Below, piece after piece: positions 33,400 to 43,974 of a stretch of 64,000 bases of DNA. The notes beneath the pieces were generated by a model. It made no database searches, was not told the DNA's origin, and saw only the letters and a list, made by a program, of their open reading frames with translations. Within the stretch, counting starts at the first letter, position 1, and each line of letters starts with the position of its first letter. Made by a program: the position numbers and the translations under genes. The stretch spans positions 1 through 64,000 of the forward strand of contig JBAJFG010000420.1 of the NCBI GenBank assembly GCA_037903475.1, in the 5' to 3' direction. Source of the stretch: Ancylostoma caninum. Its lineage: Eukaryota; Nematoda; Chromadorea; Rhabditida; Ancylostomatidae.

Positions 33400-33790
33400 G
33401 CTAACAGCAGATTCTGCATCTACTCGGCGCGATGGTTCCAATGGTATACATAAATTGTCTCAGAATGGTCTATAAACCCGTCTTCCAGGACGGGGTCTGT
33501 AACAGTTTGCCAACCCGAATTGACATGTGAAGCCGTTGATCCTATCGATTGGACACGCCAAGACTCGTTGACCGACGCGGCAGCCGTGGCAGGCAGCCAG
33601 CACAGCTTGGAGCGATCCGGCTCCGGGCTCCAAATTTTTATCCAGTTCGAGCCTTTCAAAAATGGGGATTTCGTCGCTTTTGTGCCTATTGATGTACATC
33701 CCAGGGATCAACATGATGAGGTCTAGAATATGTTGGTAAATCCAGCAGGCAGAACGAGGTGGCCCTCTGCCTTTAATGCACATCAAGTTC
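33400..33790 (-). other. Minus-strand open region of unknown nature
   Basis: Two overlapping minus frames (33786-33460 and 33659-33420) contain Ser/Cys/Arg-rich text with no recognised motif. Base composition is higher in GC than the surroundings. It could be a piece of an interspersed repeat; a host exon is not excluded. Confidence 0.25.
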
Positions 33791-33899
33791 GGAAAGGAAG
33801 CTTGAAGAAGCTCAGTTACCCATATTCACTATACACCTTCGTTTCTTACATTGGCCGACATGACAACAGTCTTTCTGTAATACTGTAATCGTGACAAGG

Positions 33900-35067
33900 G
33901 TTAACCTCCCAAGCGGTCAAGGCCAATGCAACTTCGCAGAAAATCACTGTCATCCGCGAAGCGCGGCGAAGCTGCGCTTCGTGAGGATGACAGTGATTTT
34001 CTTCGGGGTTTACTTGGCCCAAAAGTAACGTGGCACACGGGTCCGAGACAAAGCGCCGCGAAGCGGCGCTTTGGCTCGGGATTAAATTCTTTGCAGGGTT
34101 TACTTGGCCCAAAAGTAACGTGGCACACGGGTCCGAGACAAAGCGCCGCGAAGCGGCGCTTTGGCTCGGGATTAAATTCTTTGCAGGGTTTACTTGGCCC
34201 AAAAGTAACGTGGCACACGGGTCCGAGACAAAGCGCCGCGAAGCGGCGCTTTGGCTCGGGATTAAATTCTTTGCAGGGTTTACTTGGCCCAAAAGTAACG
34301 TGGCACACGGGTCCGAGACAAAGCGCCGCGAAGCGGCGCTTTGGCTCGGATTAAATTCTTTGCAGGGTTTACTTGGCCCAAAAGTAACGTGGCACACGGG
34401 TTGAGACAAAGCGCCGCGAAGCGGCGCTTTGGCTCGGGATTAAATTCTTTGCAGGGTTTACTTGGCCCAAAAGTAACGTGGCACACGGGTCCGAGACAAA
34501 GCGCCGCGAAGCGGCGCTTTGGCTCGGGATTAAATTCTTTGCAGGGTTTACTTGGCCCAAAAGTAACGTGGCACACGGGTCCGAGACAAAGCGCCGCGAA
34601 GCGGCGCTTTGGCTCGGGATTAAATTCTTTGCAGGGTTCACTTGGCCCAAAAGTAACGTGGCACACGGGTCCGAGACAAAGCGCCGCGAAGCGGCGCTTT
34701 GGCTCGGGATTAAATTCTTTGCAGGGTTTACTTGGCCCAAAAGTAACGTGGCACACGGGTCCGAGACAAAGCGCCGCGAAGCGGCGCTTTGGCTCGGGAT
34801 TAAATTCTTTGCAGGGTTTACTTGGCCCAAAAGTAACGTGGCACACGGGTCCGAGACAAAGTGCCGCGAAGCGGCGCTTTGGCTCGGGATTAAATTCTTT
34901 GCAGGGTTTACTTGGCCCAAAAGTAACGTGGCACACGGGTCCGAGACAAAGTGCCGCGAAGCGGCGCTTTGGCTCGGGATTAAATTCTTTGCAGGGTTTA
35001 CTTGGCCCAAAAGTAACGTGGCACACGGGTCCGAGACAAAGCGCCGCGAAGCGGCGCTTTGGCTCGG
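33900..35067 (+). repeat. Hairpin-capped satellite element, long locus, 12 units of 90 bp
   Basis: It begins GTTAACCTCC and a hairpin (33937-34003: AGAAAATCACTGTCATCC...GGATGACAGTGATTTTCT). Twelve 90-base units follow, with GTAACGTGGCACACGGG at 34025 and then about every 90 bases to 35014; one interval is 89. Every unit carries the palindrome AAAGCGCCGC-GAA-GCGGCGCTTT; two units have GTGCCGC instead. Units are otherwise almost identical, so the array is recently expanded. Because 90 is divisible by three, several frames stay open on both strands; these are not genes. Confidence 0.93.
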
Positions 35068-35205
35068 TATTCAAATATTCGAATAGTCGAATAATCGAGA
35101 AGGTCGTCATATTCGAATATATTCGGATTCGAATATTCGAAGGATGGCACTATTCGAATATATTCGAATATTCGAAGCTTGTATTCGATATTCGACGACA
35201 GTTTG
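35068..35205. repeat. ATTCGAA-rich repeat
   Basis: About ten overlapping copies of ATATTCGAATA-type sequence. The block TAATCGAGAAGGTCGTCATA is inverted at 36017-36036. Similar stretches are at 30594-30632, 36010-36090 and 48085-48200. Confidence 0.7.
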
Positions 35206-35514
35206 AGACAAAGAGGCGAAATCATGTCTTTTTCTTTCGGTTTTCTGCTAAACTTGGTTTGCGAAAAAATACATAAATCTGGCCATGGATTCTTCGCTCA
35301 AAGCTGGTGCACAGAGGTTGGGAAGGGGGAGGATTATCACAAATTCTACATTGCTTTTGTACCAGAATCCTATATTTGTTGGTTTACGATACATGGTGTA
35401 GCTATATGCCGTGCTGAATAATGTTCATTCGTGATGGAGTTTGGATGGAACTGTGAACGGATTCGAGATTCAGCATCCACAGCTTTATGTGGAGAGATAT
35501 AGCTTTTTCCAGGA

Positions 35515-36000
35515 AGCTATAGCATCCTATTATCGCTCTCTTAGTACCCTTTCCTCATATATTTTCTGTGTTTCCATGTATTTCCTCATGTTCGAAAGAA
35601 ATTACTGCGAATAAAACAGCCGACAAAAAAAGGCACCGTTATCGACTTTTTTGGATTGGTCAACATCGATCAAGTCGCATAACTTGGCCCAACGTGCTGG
35701 GAAGCGATGAGCTCAGAGGCTCCAGAGAACGGGGGATTCGAAAGTTTCGATTGTTTTCAGAATTGTGGCAGTGTTCAGTACACGCGATTATCCCGAACTG
35801 TGTCCAAATCTCGAGGTCGAAAATTTCGGTGGGTGCTTCCTTTAAGTGAATCGAACTCTCATAATGAACAATACAAACAAAAAAAGACAGCCCGAGAAGC
35901 AGTAATTTCTTTCGAACATGAGGAAATACATGGAAACAGAACATATTTGAGGAAAGGGTACTAAGAGAGCGATAACTAGGATGCTAGTTATCGCTCTCTA
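35515..36000. repeat. Inverted repeat with terminal perfect hairpin
   Basis: 35515-35632 (CTATAGCATCCTATTATCGC..., CATGTATTTCCTCATGTTCG...) pairs with 35989-35878 as the reverse complement at about 90% identity. The right end holds GAGAGCGATAACTA-GGATGC-TAGTTATCGCTCTC (35967-36000), a perfect 14-bp stem. It is probably a small foldback transposon remnant. Confidence 0.65.
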
Positions 36001-36049
36001 TATAATATATTCAAATATGACGACCTTCTCGATTATTCGACTATTCGAA

Positions 36050-36341
36050 TATTTGAATATTCGAATTTTTCGAATATTTATTCAGATACGAATATTCCGT
36101 TATAACTATAATAATTTTCACCGACTCCTAGAAGGACTTGCTTCCAGCTGCTGTCTCCGTATAATATCTCTCGCCAGCTCTTGGTTCTCTGTTCAATGTT
36201 TCGCCGGCGCATAGTAGCCTACGCTCGTTGCTCTCGCAGGTGGGCGGAGCCTATATACCAAAAAGCCCGTCCTCGGCTTACGATTTACAGCCAATCGATG
36301 ATCTTTGATTAGGGATGCGATCGTCTCGATGCGCTGCCCTA
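36050..36341 (+). promoter_or_regulatory. Promoter module C, detached from cassette B
   Basis: It contains CGAATATTCCGTTATAAC, GTTCTCTGTTCAATGTTTCG, GGTGGGCGGAGCCTATATAC and GGCTTACG, the inverted match of 30640-30350. The last 67 bases (36275-36341) are repeated at 41832-41898 with two mismatches, where cassette B continues. So module C looks like the promoter of cassette B, cut off by the 5.49-kb segment in between. Confidence 0.6.
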
Positions 36342-36887
36342 CTCAGACACTCGGAGCGGGTCGCCCGCGTACCCAACTGCCAAAACCGGCCGGCCAGCGG
36401 CCCTATTTGGTGGGCGGGGCCAGCGGCCCTTACATTTTTGCGGCCGGCCCGCACATCCATAAAAGTTGTGCAATATTGCAAAGGACGCTTGCATTACGTA
36501 ACATTGCAGAAATTATGGCATCGGATGTTCGGACCATGTCAATTTGTATTGTTTCAAGGTGCTCATGGAATCCCAACTTCCAGACGAAGTAAGAGGAGGC
36601 ACTAGTAAATAAGAAGTCGTTGGTAAGTGATTCTCTCAGTCTTTTTTTATTCATTTCCGTAAAAGTTAGGAAGCGACTCATTTTTCAAAGTTTATCAGTG
36701 TTAGTTTTTATACCTCATTTTGTCAAGCCTGTCTAGTTTTACCGTTGTTCATTTGTTGAATTGTAGCCCTTCTATAGTTTTAGCTTTACTTTTATCACTA
36801 AATTTGCTCAGATGTACACTATTAACTGGATCTGTGCACGCTTTTACAACAAGGGGTTCGTGAGTACTTTTTTTTCACTAAAATATT

Positions 36888-37210
36888 TTGTTTCGAATAT
36901 TAAAGCCTTATTTTGTTTCGAATATTAAAGCCTTCCTTCCTTACTGAAGAGTTCCGGGGAAGGCCTTTTTTATCTTTTTTTCGGGTGTGGGTCATGATGA
37001 GGCAAAAGTGGGTGGGCAATGTGTCTGCGATTGGTTCATTCGAACCCTCGCCCCGCCCTTCAGGACCTACTCGCACTAATTCGCGCGCGATTTCACCATA
37101 GTTGCCCATGCAAATTTGAATGTGAGTGGGGACGAGTCGACGCCAAAGGGCGGGAAGGCGCCGCCCCATTTTGCCTCATCATGACCCACACCCCTTTTTT
37201 TCGGTTTTTT
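36888..37210. mobile_element. Small MITE with long inverted repeats
   Basis: TTTTTTTTCGGGTGTGGGTC followed by ATGATGAGGCAAAA (36975-37006) is inverted at 37168-37201 (TTTTGCCTCATCATGACCCA). The core is GC-rich. Just upstream, TTTTGTTTCGAATATTAAAG occurs twice in tandem (36890-36932). Confidence 0.6.
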
Positions 37211-37342
37211 CTCCGTCTAAGGTTAGGAACGAAACGGAGGTTTCAGTTTTTTGTGGTTTATTTTTTTTGTTGAAGTTTCGGAGTTTAAGTTTGTTTTACT
37301 ATCGAGTTGTGATTGATGTTTCCGAACATTGTTTTGTTTTTG

Positions 37343-37445
37343 GGTCGATTACCTCGCGCCTCCTTCGGCCGGGTCGAATGCCTCGCGCCTCTTTCTTCCT
37401 AGGTTATGCCCGGAGGGATTACCTGAGGCGCGAGGTCGACCCAAT
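37343..37445. repeat. Hairpin of GGGTCGA-CCTCGCGCCTC arms
   Basis: GGGTCGATTACCTCGCGCCT (37345) pairs with GAGGCGCGAGGTCGACCC ending at 37442. The middle has a second partial copy (GGGTCGAATGCCTCGCGCCT). Nearby frames to 37900 show no recognised domain. Confidence 0.55.
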
Positions 37446-38019
37446 TACTGGAAATGGGGCGTTATTGACTTGCGTCCCGATTCATCACACATTCTTGTAT
37501 GTGTGGTGGTCCTGGACGGTTTGCCAGTAACATTTCCTTGTTCTTCCTTATTTCCTTGTTCTCATCTATTAAACAAAGCGCCGTAAGGGGGCTAGAGCGG
37601 TTAGAGATACGGAGCGGCGCTCATAAACACCGCAATCTTGAGGCGCAGACTGTGTGGCGAAATGGCCGATTTCCATGGACGCAGACACGTTTGCTTCGGG
37701 ACCCGAAATTACGTCACTGCTGGCTCTCCCGCATGCACGGGATGGTGATTTCATCACCTTCGCTGGCGGTCTCGCCGCATAGGAGTGAGGAAGTGTTTAC
37801 GAGCTTTCAGGCTGCACAATATACGCAGCAGGAAAACCAGCCTTCCACTGATGCGACGCTGAGTGCACTTGGAGGAAGAGATGGACGGGTGCTATGAAGG
37901 CTGCCGCGTCTCGGAAGCTCGGGAGGGTGGACCTACGCGGTCGCCTCGTCTGGTGGGTGCTATTGCCGCATCGCCTCTAAATAGGAAGGCATGACATTGT
38001 ATATCCACTCAACTAAATA

Positions 38020-39000
38020 CGGATACGGGTCCACCGATGGAGAAAGGGCCCGCCGTGCCCAGTGCTGTGGGGAACGCCAAGAAACGGGTCCACCGATGGA
38101 GAAAGGGCCCGCTAGGGCGCCATGAGGTGGGTCCAGCTATGGAGAAAAGGCGGGGGACGCCCAAGATACGGGTCCACCGATGGAGAAAAGGCCCGCCTGG
38201 CCCATTGGTGCGAGAAACTCCATGACATGGGTCCACCGATGGAGAAAGGGCCGCCGTGGCCCAGTGCTGTGGGGAACGCCAAGACACGGGTCCACCGATG
38301 GAGAAAGGGCCCGCCGTGGCCCAGTGCTGTGGGGGACGCCATGACACGGGTCCACCGATGAAGAAAGGGCCCACCTTGGCCCAGTGCCGTGGGGAACTCA
38401 ATGACACGGGTCCAGCGATGAGAAAGGGCCCGCCGTGGCTCAGTGCTGTGGGGAACTCAATGACACGGGTCCACCGATGGAGAAAAGGCCCGCCTGGCCC
38501 AGTGGTGCGAGAAACTCCATGACATGGGTCCACCGATGGAGAAAGGGCCGACCGTGGCCCAGTGGTGTGGGGGACGCCAGGATACGGGTTCACTTTAGTG
38601 TTGAGAATGACAGGATGCGAACCCGCCCCTGGAGAACGGATCCGGCTTGCCCTAACTGTGAGGAAAGCGCCAGAATGCGGGCGCTCTGATGGAGGAAGGG
38701 CCCGCCGTGGCCCAGTAGTATGGATAACACCAGGATACGGGTCCGCCAACATAGGATTGGTCCGCTGTGACTCAGTAAAGTGGAGAATACCAGGATACGG
38801 TTCAGGTCTAATATGTGAAGATGGCGCCAGAATACGGGTCCACCGATGGAGGAAAGTCCGCTGCGGCCCAGTAGTGTGGAGAACACTCGGATACAATTTC
38901 GCTTTGTCCAATAATGTGGGGTACGGTAGGATACAGTACCGCCGATGGAGAACGCGTCTGCGTTGGTCCGATAGTGAGGAATACGCACGAATACGCCATA
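38020..39000 (+). repeat. 60-bp minisatellite upstream of the CMC transposase
   Basis: Regular units, CGGGTCCACCGATGGAGAAA then GGGCCCGCC, GTGGCCCAGTGCTGTGGGGA and ACGCCAAGACA, repeat about every 60 bases from 38025 to 38580. They decay but remain recognisable to about 39000. The units are homologous to the foldback-arm repeats (GTGGGGAAACGCC...GGGTCCA) and to 53330-53990. Lying just upstream of a CMC-type transposase, they fit subterminal repeats such as those of CACTA elements. Confidence 0.85.
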
Positions 39001-39109
39001 CGATGGGGAACGAACTTCTCATTCGCATACTCAATTCATAAGAAGGACTTCATGTTTGGGCCCATTGGAAGATTTGTTCTGCTTCTCTTATACGTAACTT
39101 GTAAGAAGG

Positions 39110-39285
39110 TTTTTGAATTTGAGCTCTGTTAATGATTAATTTTGCTTATTTGCTAATTTTCTAAGCATTTTGCACGTGTGGAGCTTTTGCACATGCCTCA
39201 AGTGGCTGCCCCACCCCACTTTCTAGCGTCCCGAAGGGGCGCTAGTCAACAGATAAAACAACACATTTTCAGGCTGCGATAACTG
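39110..39285 (+). promoter_or_regulatory. 5' module of the CMC element
   Basis: The block TTTGCACATGCCTCAAGTGG-CTGCCCCACCCCACTTTC and GGGGCGCTAGT recurs inverted at 52820-52920, and in more diverged form at 45445-45540. ACACATTTTCAG at 39261-39272 is a good splice or trans-splice acceptor 13 bases before the ATG of the transposase. An in-frame TAA lies between. A nematode spliced leader site is inference. Confidence 0.5.
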
Positions 39286-41823
39286 ATGTCTTCATATCCG
39301 GGAAGAGAAGAATATAGTACCACGATTATAATTTGTTATAATGATGAAGTTTCAGTTGCCATCGAAGAAGAAATGCTGCAACGCCGCGAGGATCTCCTGC
39401 ATGTGGAAGAATTTGAACGGCGGGAACGCAAAAGTGCTGCCGAAGTAAGAGGTTAGCTTTACTCCTTTTCTTCAAGGTTCCTTCTTGCGTCTTCTTCTTT
39501 ACCAGTTTTACGTTTGCACCAAATCTCCTAAATTTACAAAAATAATGTCGTGTAAGTGTTGTGTTCGCATATGTAGACATCTACGAGTTGTAGAAGAGAT
39601 ACCAACATCAACCGACCAATCCAACCACAATGATGAATGGGCCAATAAAGTGGATACAGAAGGAGCTGGGACAACACAGAAACAACATCAGATTCAACAT
39701 ATATGAGTAAGTTGATGCCTGAATTCAACTGCAGCGTAGGTGGGACTATATCGAGCCTTTAAGCAAATTTTGATCGAGCACTCTTCTACGCAATGTATGT
39801 CCAACATTTTGGACTGTCCGATGAGGAAATAAAGAGAATGGAAGATTTGATGACGGTGCTCTATGGGATCCCTCCTCCCATTTTGGTTGGTGCCCCATGT
39901 TCTACTGAAGCACATAGTAATATTAGGTGTACAATAACGTGCTAGCTTTTGTTTAGTATCGAACACATGTTGAGTTGCTCTATAAAGATATGCTTAAAGA
40001 TCTGAATAGGCAACGTTACTATTTTTGCTGTTCCTGTAATGAAGGTATGAGCGACTCCCAAGCCGCTTGCCAGAGTTCTGGATGTAGCATTCGTGGGTGA
40101 GTGCTACCATACTAGGTACTCATTCATTCATGAATTAATCAATACAAGCCATTTAAATCAAGTCAAGTTCAGACTGAATATCAAAAGGGCCAAACGAATG
40201 CAGCGAATGGTTTGCAGGTTCACGTTGTAAATTTCATCCCACAGCTAAGTGATATTCTGGTGTAAAATGTAGAAAAAATAATTCAGATGCACGGGTATTT
40301 GCACGAAAACAGGGTACTATACCCACTTTATGGATTATTTTTGTGATATATCTCTCATATAATACGCCAATTATGATCATAATTATATTTAAAGGAAGCT
40401 CACAATGAAGATAGGAGTGACATCAGACTTTTTGATGGCTACTATCAAAACATTGAATCGCCTGAAGCCTACAACAGAAAACATCTGAAAGTTCTTCTCT
40501 CCATGTCTATTGATGGGTTCAGACCTCGACGCTTATCAAAGTAACTTCATTTTACTGCTTTTTTTACAATCGGAACATTTACGAAAATTATAGGAGAGAA
40601 ATATGGCCACTATATCTACGTGTAGAAGGTTTGCCTCCATGTGAAGCGAATAGTTATTATAATTCCATAGTTACCGGAGCAACATTTGGCAGAATCAATC
40701 CATCAGAAAAGATTATGGAGACACTTCTAACTCGGTAGGAAATAACATGTGTTAGTGATTGAGGAAGTGTGGTTCAAGTAATAATTAAGAATAGAGTCTA
40801 GGCTGCACGATTTACATGATTCGCCAATTGGAATTGGAGAGGGGAAAGCGTATGGACTCTTGACGTCCAACTATACTGTGGAGTTGCTGATCTCGCCGTT
40901 GGTGTCTATTTTTTGTCGAACAGCATTAAATTTATTTATTTAGTTCCCAAATTCATTGATGACTTTGCTTCTTTATTCAGGCCCAACAAGCACTCTATGG
41001 CGTCCCCAGGTGGAACTCTGAATACGGTTGTTCCAAGTGCTACATCAAAGGTACTCGCATTAGAAGTCGTCGAGTTTGGATAGCTGGAAGCGATGCCGAT
41101 ACTATGCTGCGAGACCGTGATTCCTATAGTGCTGCGGAAATAGGACACTATGGTATTCCAAGTGAGTGCTTCGACTTGTTCTTCCCTCTTCACATTTTAT
41201 TAATTTGGAAAACGTCTCAGAATTGACTTCGGCAATGAGGCTCATGCTGCCAATCGACTTCCCTGGCGATGCGCTCCATATCTGCTCTGAAGGTATAACC
41301 AAAGACAGATTAAAAGGTAATTCGTTGGGATTTTCCTTTATAGAATGCAGTTATCAACTCAACTGATCTCAGATCTCTTCAATGCGGATTCCAAATATCC
41401 AAATTTGAAAGTGAAGCGAGAGGATGTGGAAAAAATCAAGAGTTGCTTGCTTGGTATTTCCTGCCACACTTATTCCAACAGCTTGATTCTGTCATTAGAG
41501 GATGTGCCCACATGCAAAGCTACTGAACTGGATGAGGTATGTGTCCGGATTAGCTTTTCTATTGTTTTCACATTTATTCACATTGGTTTTTTAGTTAGCC
41601 TCTGCCGTATTCCCATTGGCTGCTGCTGTTGGGGTGATTCCTTCGCCAATAGCGGCAGCTGGGCTGGTTGGGTACTGGTTGTGTTTAAAAATCATATCAA
41701 GATCCTTGACATTAACTGTACCACTAATTGAAAAAGCTAAATTGCTAGCAAAACTTACAAGAGAAGTTTGGATTGTAACGGCTGCTGACATCTACACAAT
41801 GAAATGCCACGTGAGTGTGAATA
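39286..41823 (+). pseudogene. CMC (CACTA/Tnp2-like) transposase gene, multi-exon, truncated
   Basis: Exon 1 (39286-39444, 53 codons, charged) and exon 2 (39506-39706) are followed by coding blocks LSDEEIKRMEDLMTVLYGIP, a Cys cluster CCSC...CQSSGC, and SMSIDGFRPRRLSK (D at 40512) spliced to REIWPLYLRVEGLPP...GATFGRINPSEK. Then come EYGCSKCYIKG, LPIDFPGDALH (D at 41268) and PTCKATELDE-LASAVFPLAAA. These match the order of Tnp2-family blocks: S-x-DG, LPP, GCS-x-C, PxDxxH, KATE. The third acidic residue and the NxHxL-type tail are missing because the frame meets cassette B after YTMKCH. A TGA at 39704, a frame break at about 39768 and phase conflicts near 39915 and 41340 point to a decaying copy. 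It would have cut and pasted its element. Confidence 0.65.
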
Positions 41824-42102
41824 CTTTAGCTGGCTTACGGTTTGCAGCCAATCGATGATCTTTGATTAGGGATGCGATCGTCTCGATGCGCTGCCCTAGT
41901 GACTGCGACCTGCCTAGAGTCTATCCTCAGGATATGAGCCTGGTCAGCAGAGGTGCATCTGGAATTTATGGGACAGAGAAACGCCTTCTTCCACCTCATC
42001 TAAATAAAACCTATCCAAGGAGTCTCTCACAGCTTTTTGAGCAGCTGAGCCTTGTTCTTCTTCTTTCTCTTTATTCGGCCATTGATCCCTAGCCCTTTTG
42101 TT

Positions 42103-42326
42103 ATTCTGGCATTATGCCAGAACTCATTTAATTAGTGTAATTGGGCCACCGGACTCCGCCCTTCGAGGCGGGTCTGGCTGGCCCACTGTATTGTTTGTTG
42201 CTCACAGCGCACGGTCGCTTATAAAAGACTGCCACTGAACCATCTTTATACACTGCACGGGCGTAACTTTCGGCCCACAGGAAAACAAGCAGGCGCCACC
42301 CTTCCCGCCTATAAGTCACCGAGATA
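42103..42326. mobile_element. 224-bp short insertion with 6-bp duplication
   Basis: Absent from copy A, where CCCTTTTGTTTACTG is continuous. The insert is flanked by TTTGTT (42097-42102 and 42327-42332). It starts with a hairpin, TTCTGGCA-TTA-TGCCAGAA, and contains a TATA-like CTTATAAAAG and a Cys/Gly-codon-rich GC segment. There are no terminal inverted repeats. A SINE- or solo-type element is possible. Confidence 0.65.
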
Positions 42327-43001
42327 TTTGTTTACTGTGGCTATGTGTCAGGACTGCTTTAGTTAATCCACGTGACTAAAATAGACAATAGAAAAGACTG
42401 CGATAGATTAGGTGCGTGATCCCAGCGCGATTGCGAAACTGACTGCTTGCCATCGCAACCTCATTCTTCAAGCTTTTCGCGTGCAATTTTTTGAGTAAAT
42501 TACTAGGTTAGTGGTACGCTCAAGTGCGCTACTGTTTGTGCTATTGGCGCTTTTATTTTGCTAATATTTAATGTTCCATTTGGAACATATACGAAGACTT
42601 TGATATATCGTCGTAAACATCTTCCAAATGTATAGTTCGAGGTTTTGCTTTCCACATATTGGGCTTACGGAAATGTTTCAGGTAATCATCGCTGTGAGAC
42701 CTCATAACTTCCGGTAGCAGCTGGTTCCAAAGGAGCAATTTTGGTTATTCTTCGTTGTGCAAGACTGACTGAGGACGATCGCCCTCTATTGTGAGTTTGC
42801 TGTTATAATTCTCAGTTGCTGTCATTAATACTATTTCCACTTATTCTTCGGCTTTGCACGTTTGCAGATTTCTTCGGCTTTGCACGTATGCGGATTTCCG
42901 ACCGTTTCCTCTGTTTCCAACTGTTTTCTTTGGAAGGATGGCCCAGAATTTTCTCACAGTTCTTCTTGCAGGAATAAAATGCCGGGTTTTCGCACGTTAA
43001 C

Positions 43002-43974
43002 GTGAGGAGTGGGCAGAAAATTTTCCGGGAAATAGTTGCTACCTTCTTCAACCCGGTTGGAAAACGAGAGTTCCTGGTGGAGTGGGACGATTGGCCTGAT
43101 AGTGAGCCTTCGTGGGTGCGAAGCTCTGACTGTATCAGTATCAAATGGTTTTCTTTGGTTGATGATAAGTGCAATGTATTTGGGAATTCGCAGAACTGTT
43201 TGGAATGTGTTGCAGATTTTTATGAAAGGGAGGTCTTTGATCAGGTTCACCTATTACGCTTCTTGTTCTTGTATGTCCCCATTGTTTTTGTTTTACATAC
43301 GTATTATATAGCAATTATTACCTGACATAACAACTGCTTTCATTATTACGGATGATTTAAAGTCACGAATCGGATTGCCCACGAAGGAAGGCCTCAGTGA
43401 GTTATGATGTTCACATGGTGTTTTGTGAATTTGTTTCTAATTCCATGAAGGTCATTCTGGCTAATTTGGGCTGTCGTAGAGGTGCTCGTCATCTGTCTTC
43501 GAGTAGCAGTGGGCCGAGTTACTGAGAAACAAATCATGTAGACAGTTATATACGATCGTTTCATAGTTGTTTAATTTGAATTTTCAGTCTTTTTCTCCTG
43601 TTACATTTATAATAGGGCGTGAATCACAAGTTTTCTGTAAGCGCATATCGATTATTGAGGTTAGATACATCCGGGCAAGCGTTCGTAATGACGATGAGCA
43701 AGTTGTGCGCAGTCATGTCTGGATTCTCATTAAGTCGAGGTATTACATTTTGCTTTCTTCTTTCTCGGCTCTCAAATCTTCCCATTCTTTTACACTGGAT
43801 GGTTTTAATTCCATTTTTGCTTGCTTAGACACACTATCTTCTGCGGAAGAGTTTCTTGAGCAGCTGAGCTTGGATCCAGTGGAGCACTTGAGCAATGCCT
43901 TCTCACCGAGTGGGTTCTTTGACGTTCTCCAATATAAACGTTCAAGCCATATCCTAAGCCGTGTGAGGGTATAG
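43002..43974 (+). CDS. Chromodomain protein of cassette B, exons
   Basis: The main exon (frame open 43002-43325, likely donor CAG/GTTCAC at 43245) encodes IVATFFNPVGKREFLVEWDD and WPDSEPSWVRSSDC. This is a good chromodomain core: (F/Y)LVEW, W, SEPSWV, giving the aromatic positions that read methyl-lysine. Later coding blocks are SYDVHMVFCEFVSNSMKVIL, then after TTTTCAG at 43588 SFSPVTFIIGRE...HVWILIKSR, and CLDTLSSAEEFLEQLSLDPV to 43974. I do not recognise the rest. A final exon (44419-44588) gives CVGCGRVPTR...CSCPACRVL, a possible zinc-binding cluster. Copy A shares all these blocks but has a 14-base deletion in the chromodomain. Exon joins beyond the first are inferred. In copy B the third block ends with SSGPSY and a stop, so the copy may also be damaged. 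Confidence 0.5.

Noticed and set aside
33900..35067. CRISPR-like array
   Set aside because: Units are contiguous, without unique spacers, and the context is eukaryotic.
33846..35276. Several 120-310 codon frames on both strands
   Set aside because: A 90-base repeat keeps frames open by arithmetic; protein units repeat every 30 residues with no family.
38009..39041. 341-codon minus frame and overlapping plus frames
   Set aside because: They are products of the 60-bp minisatellite.
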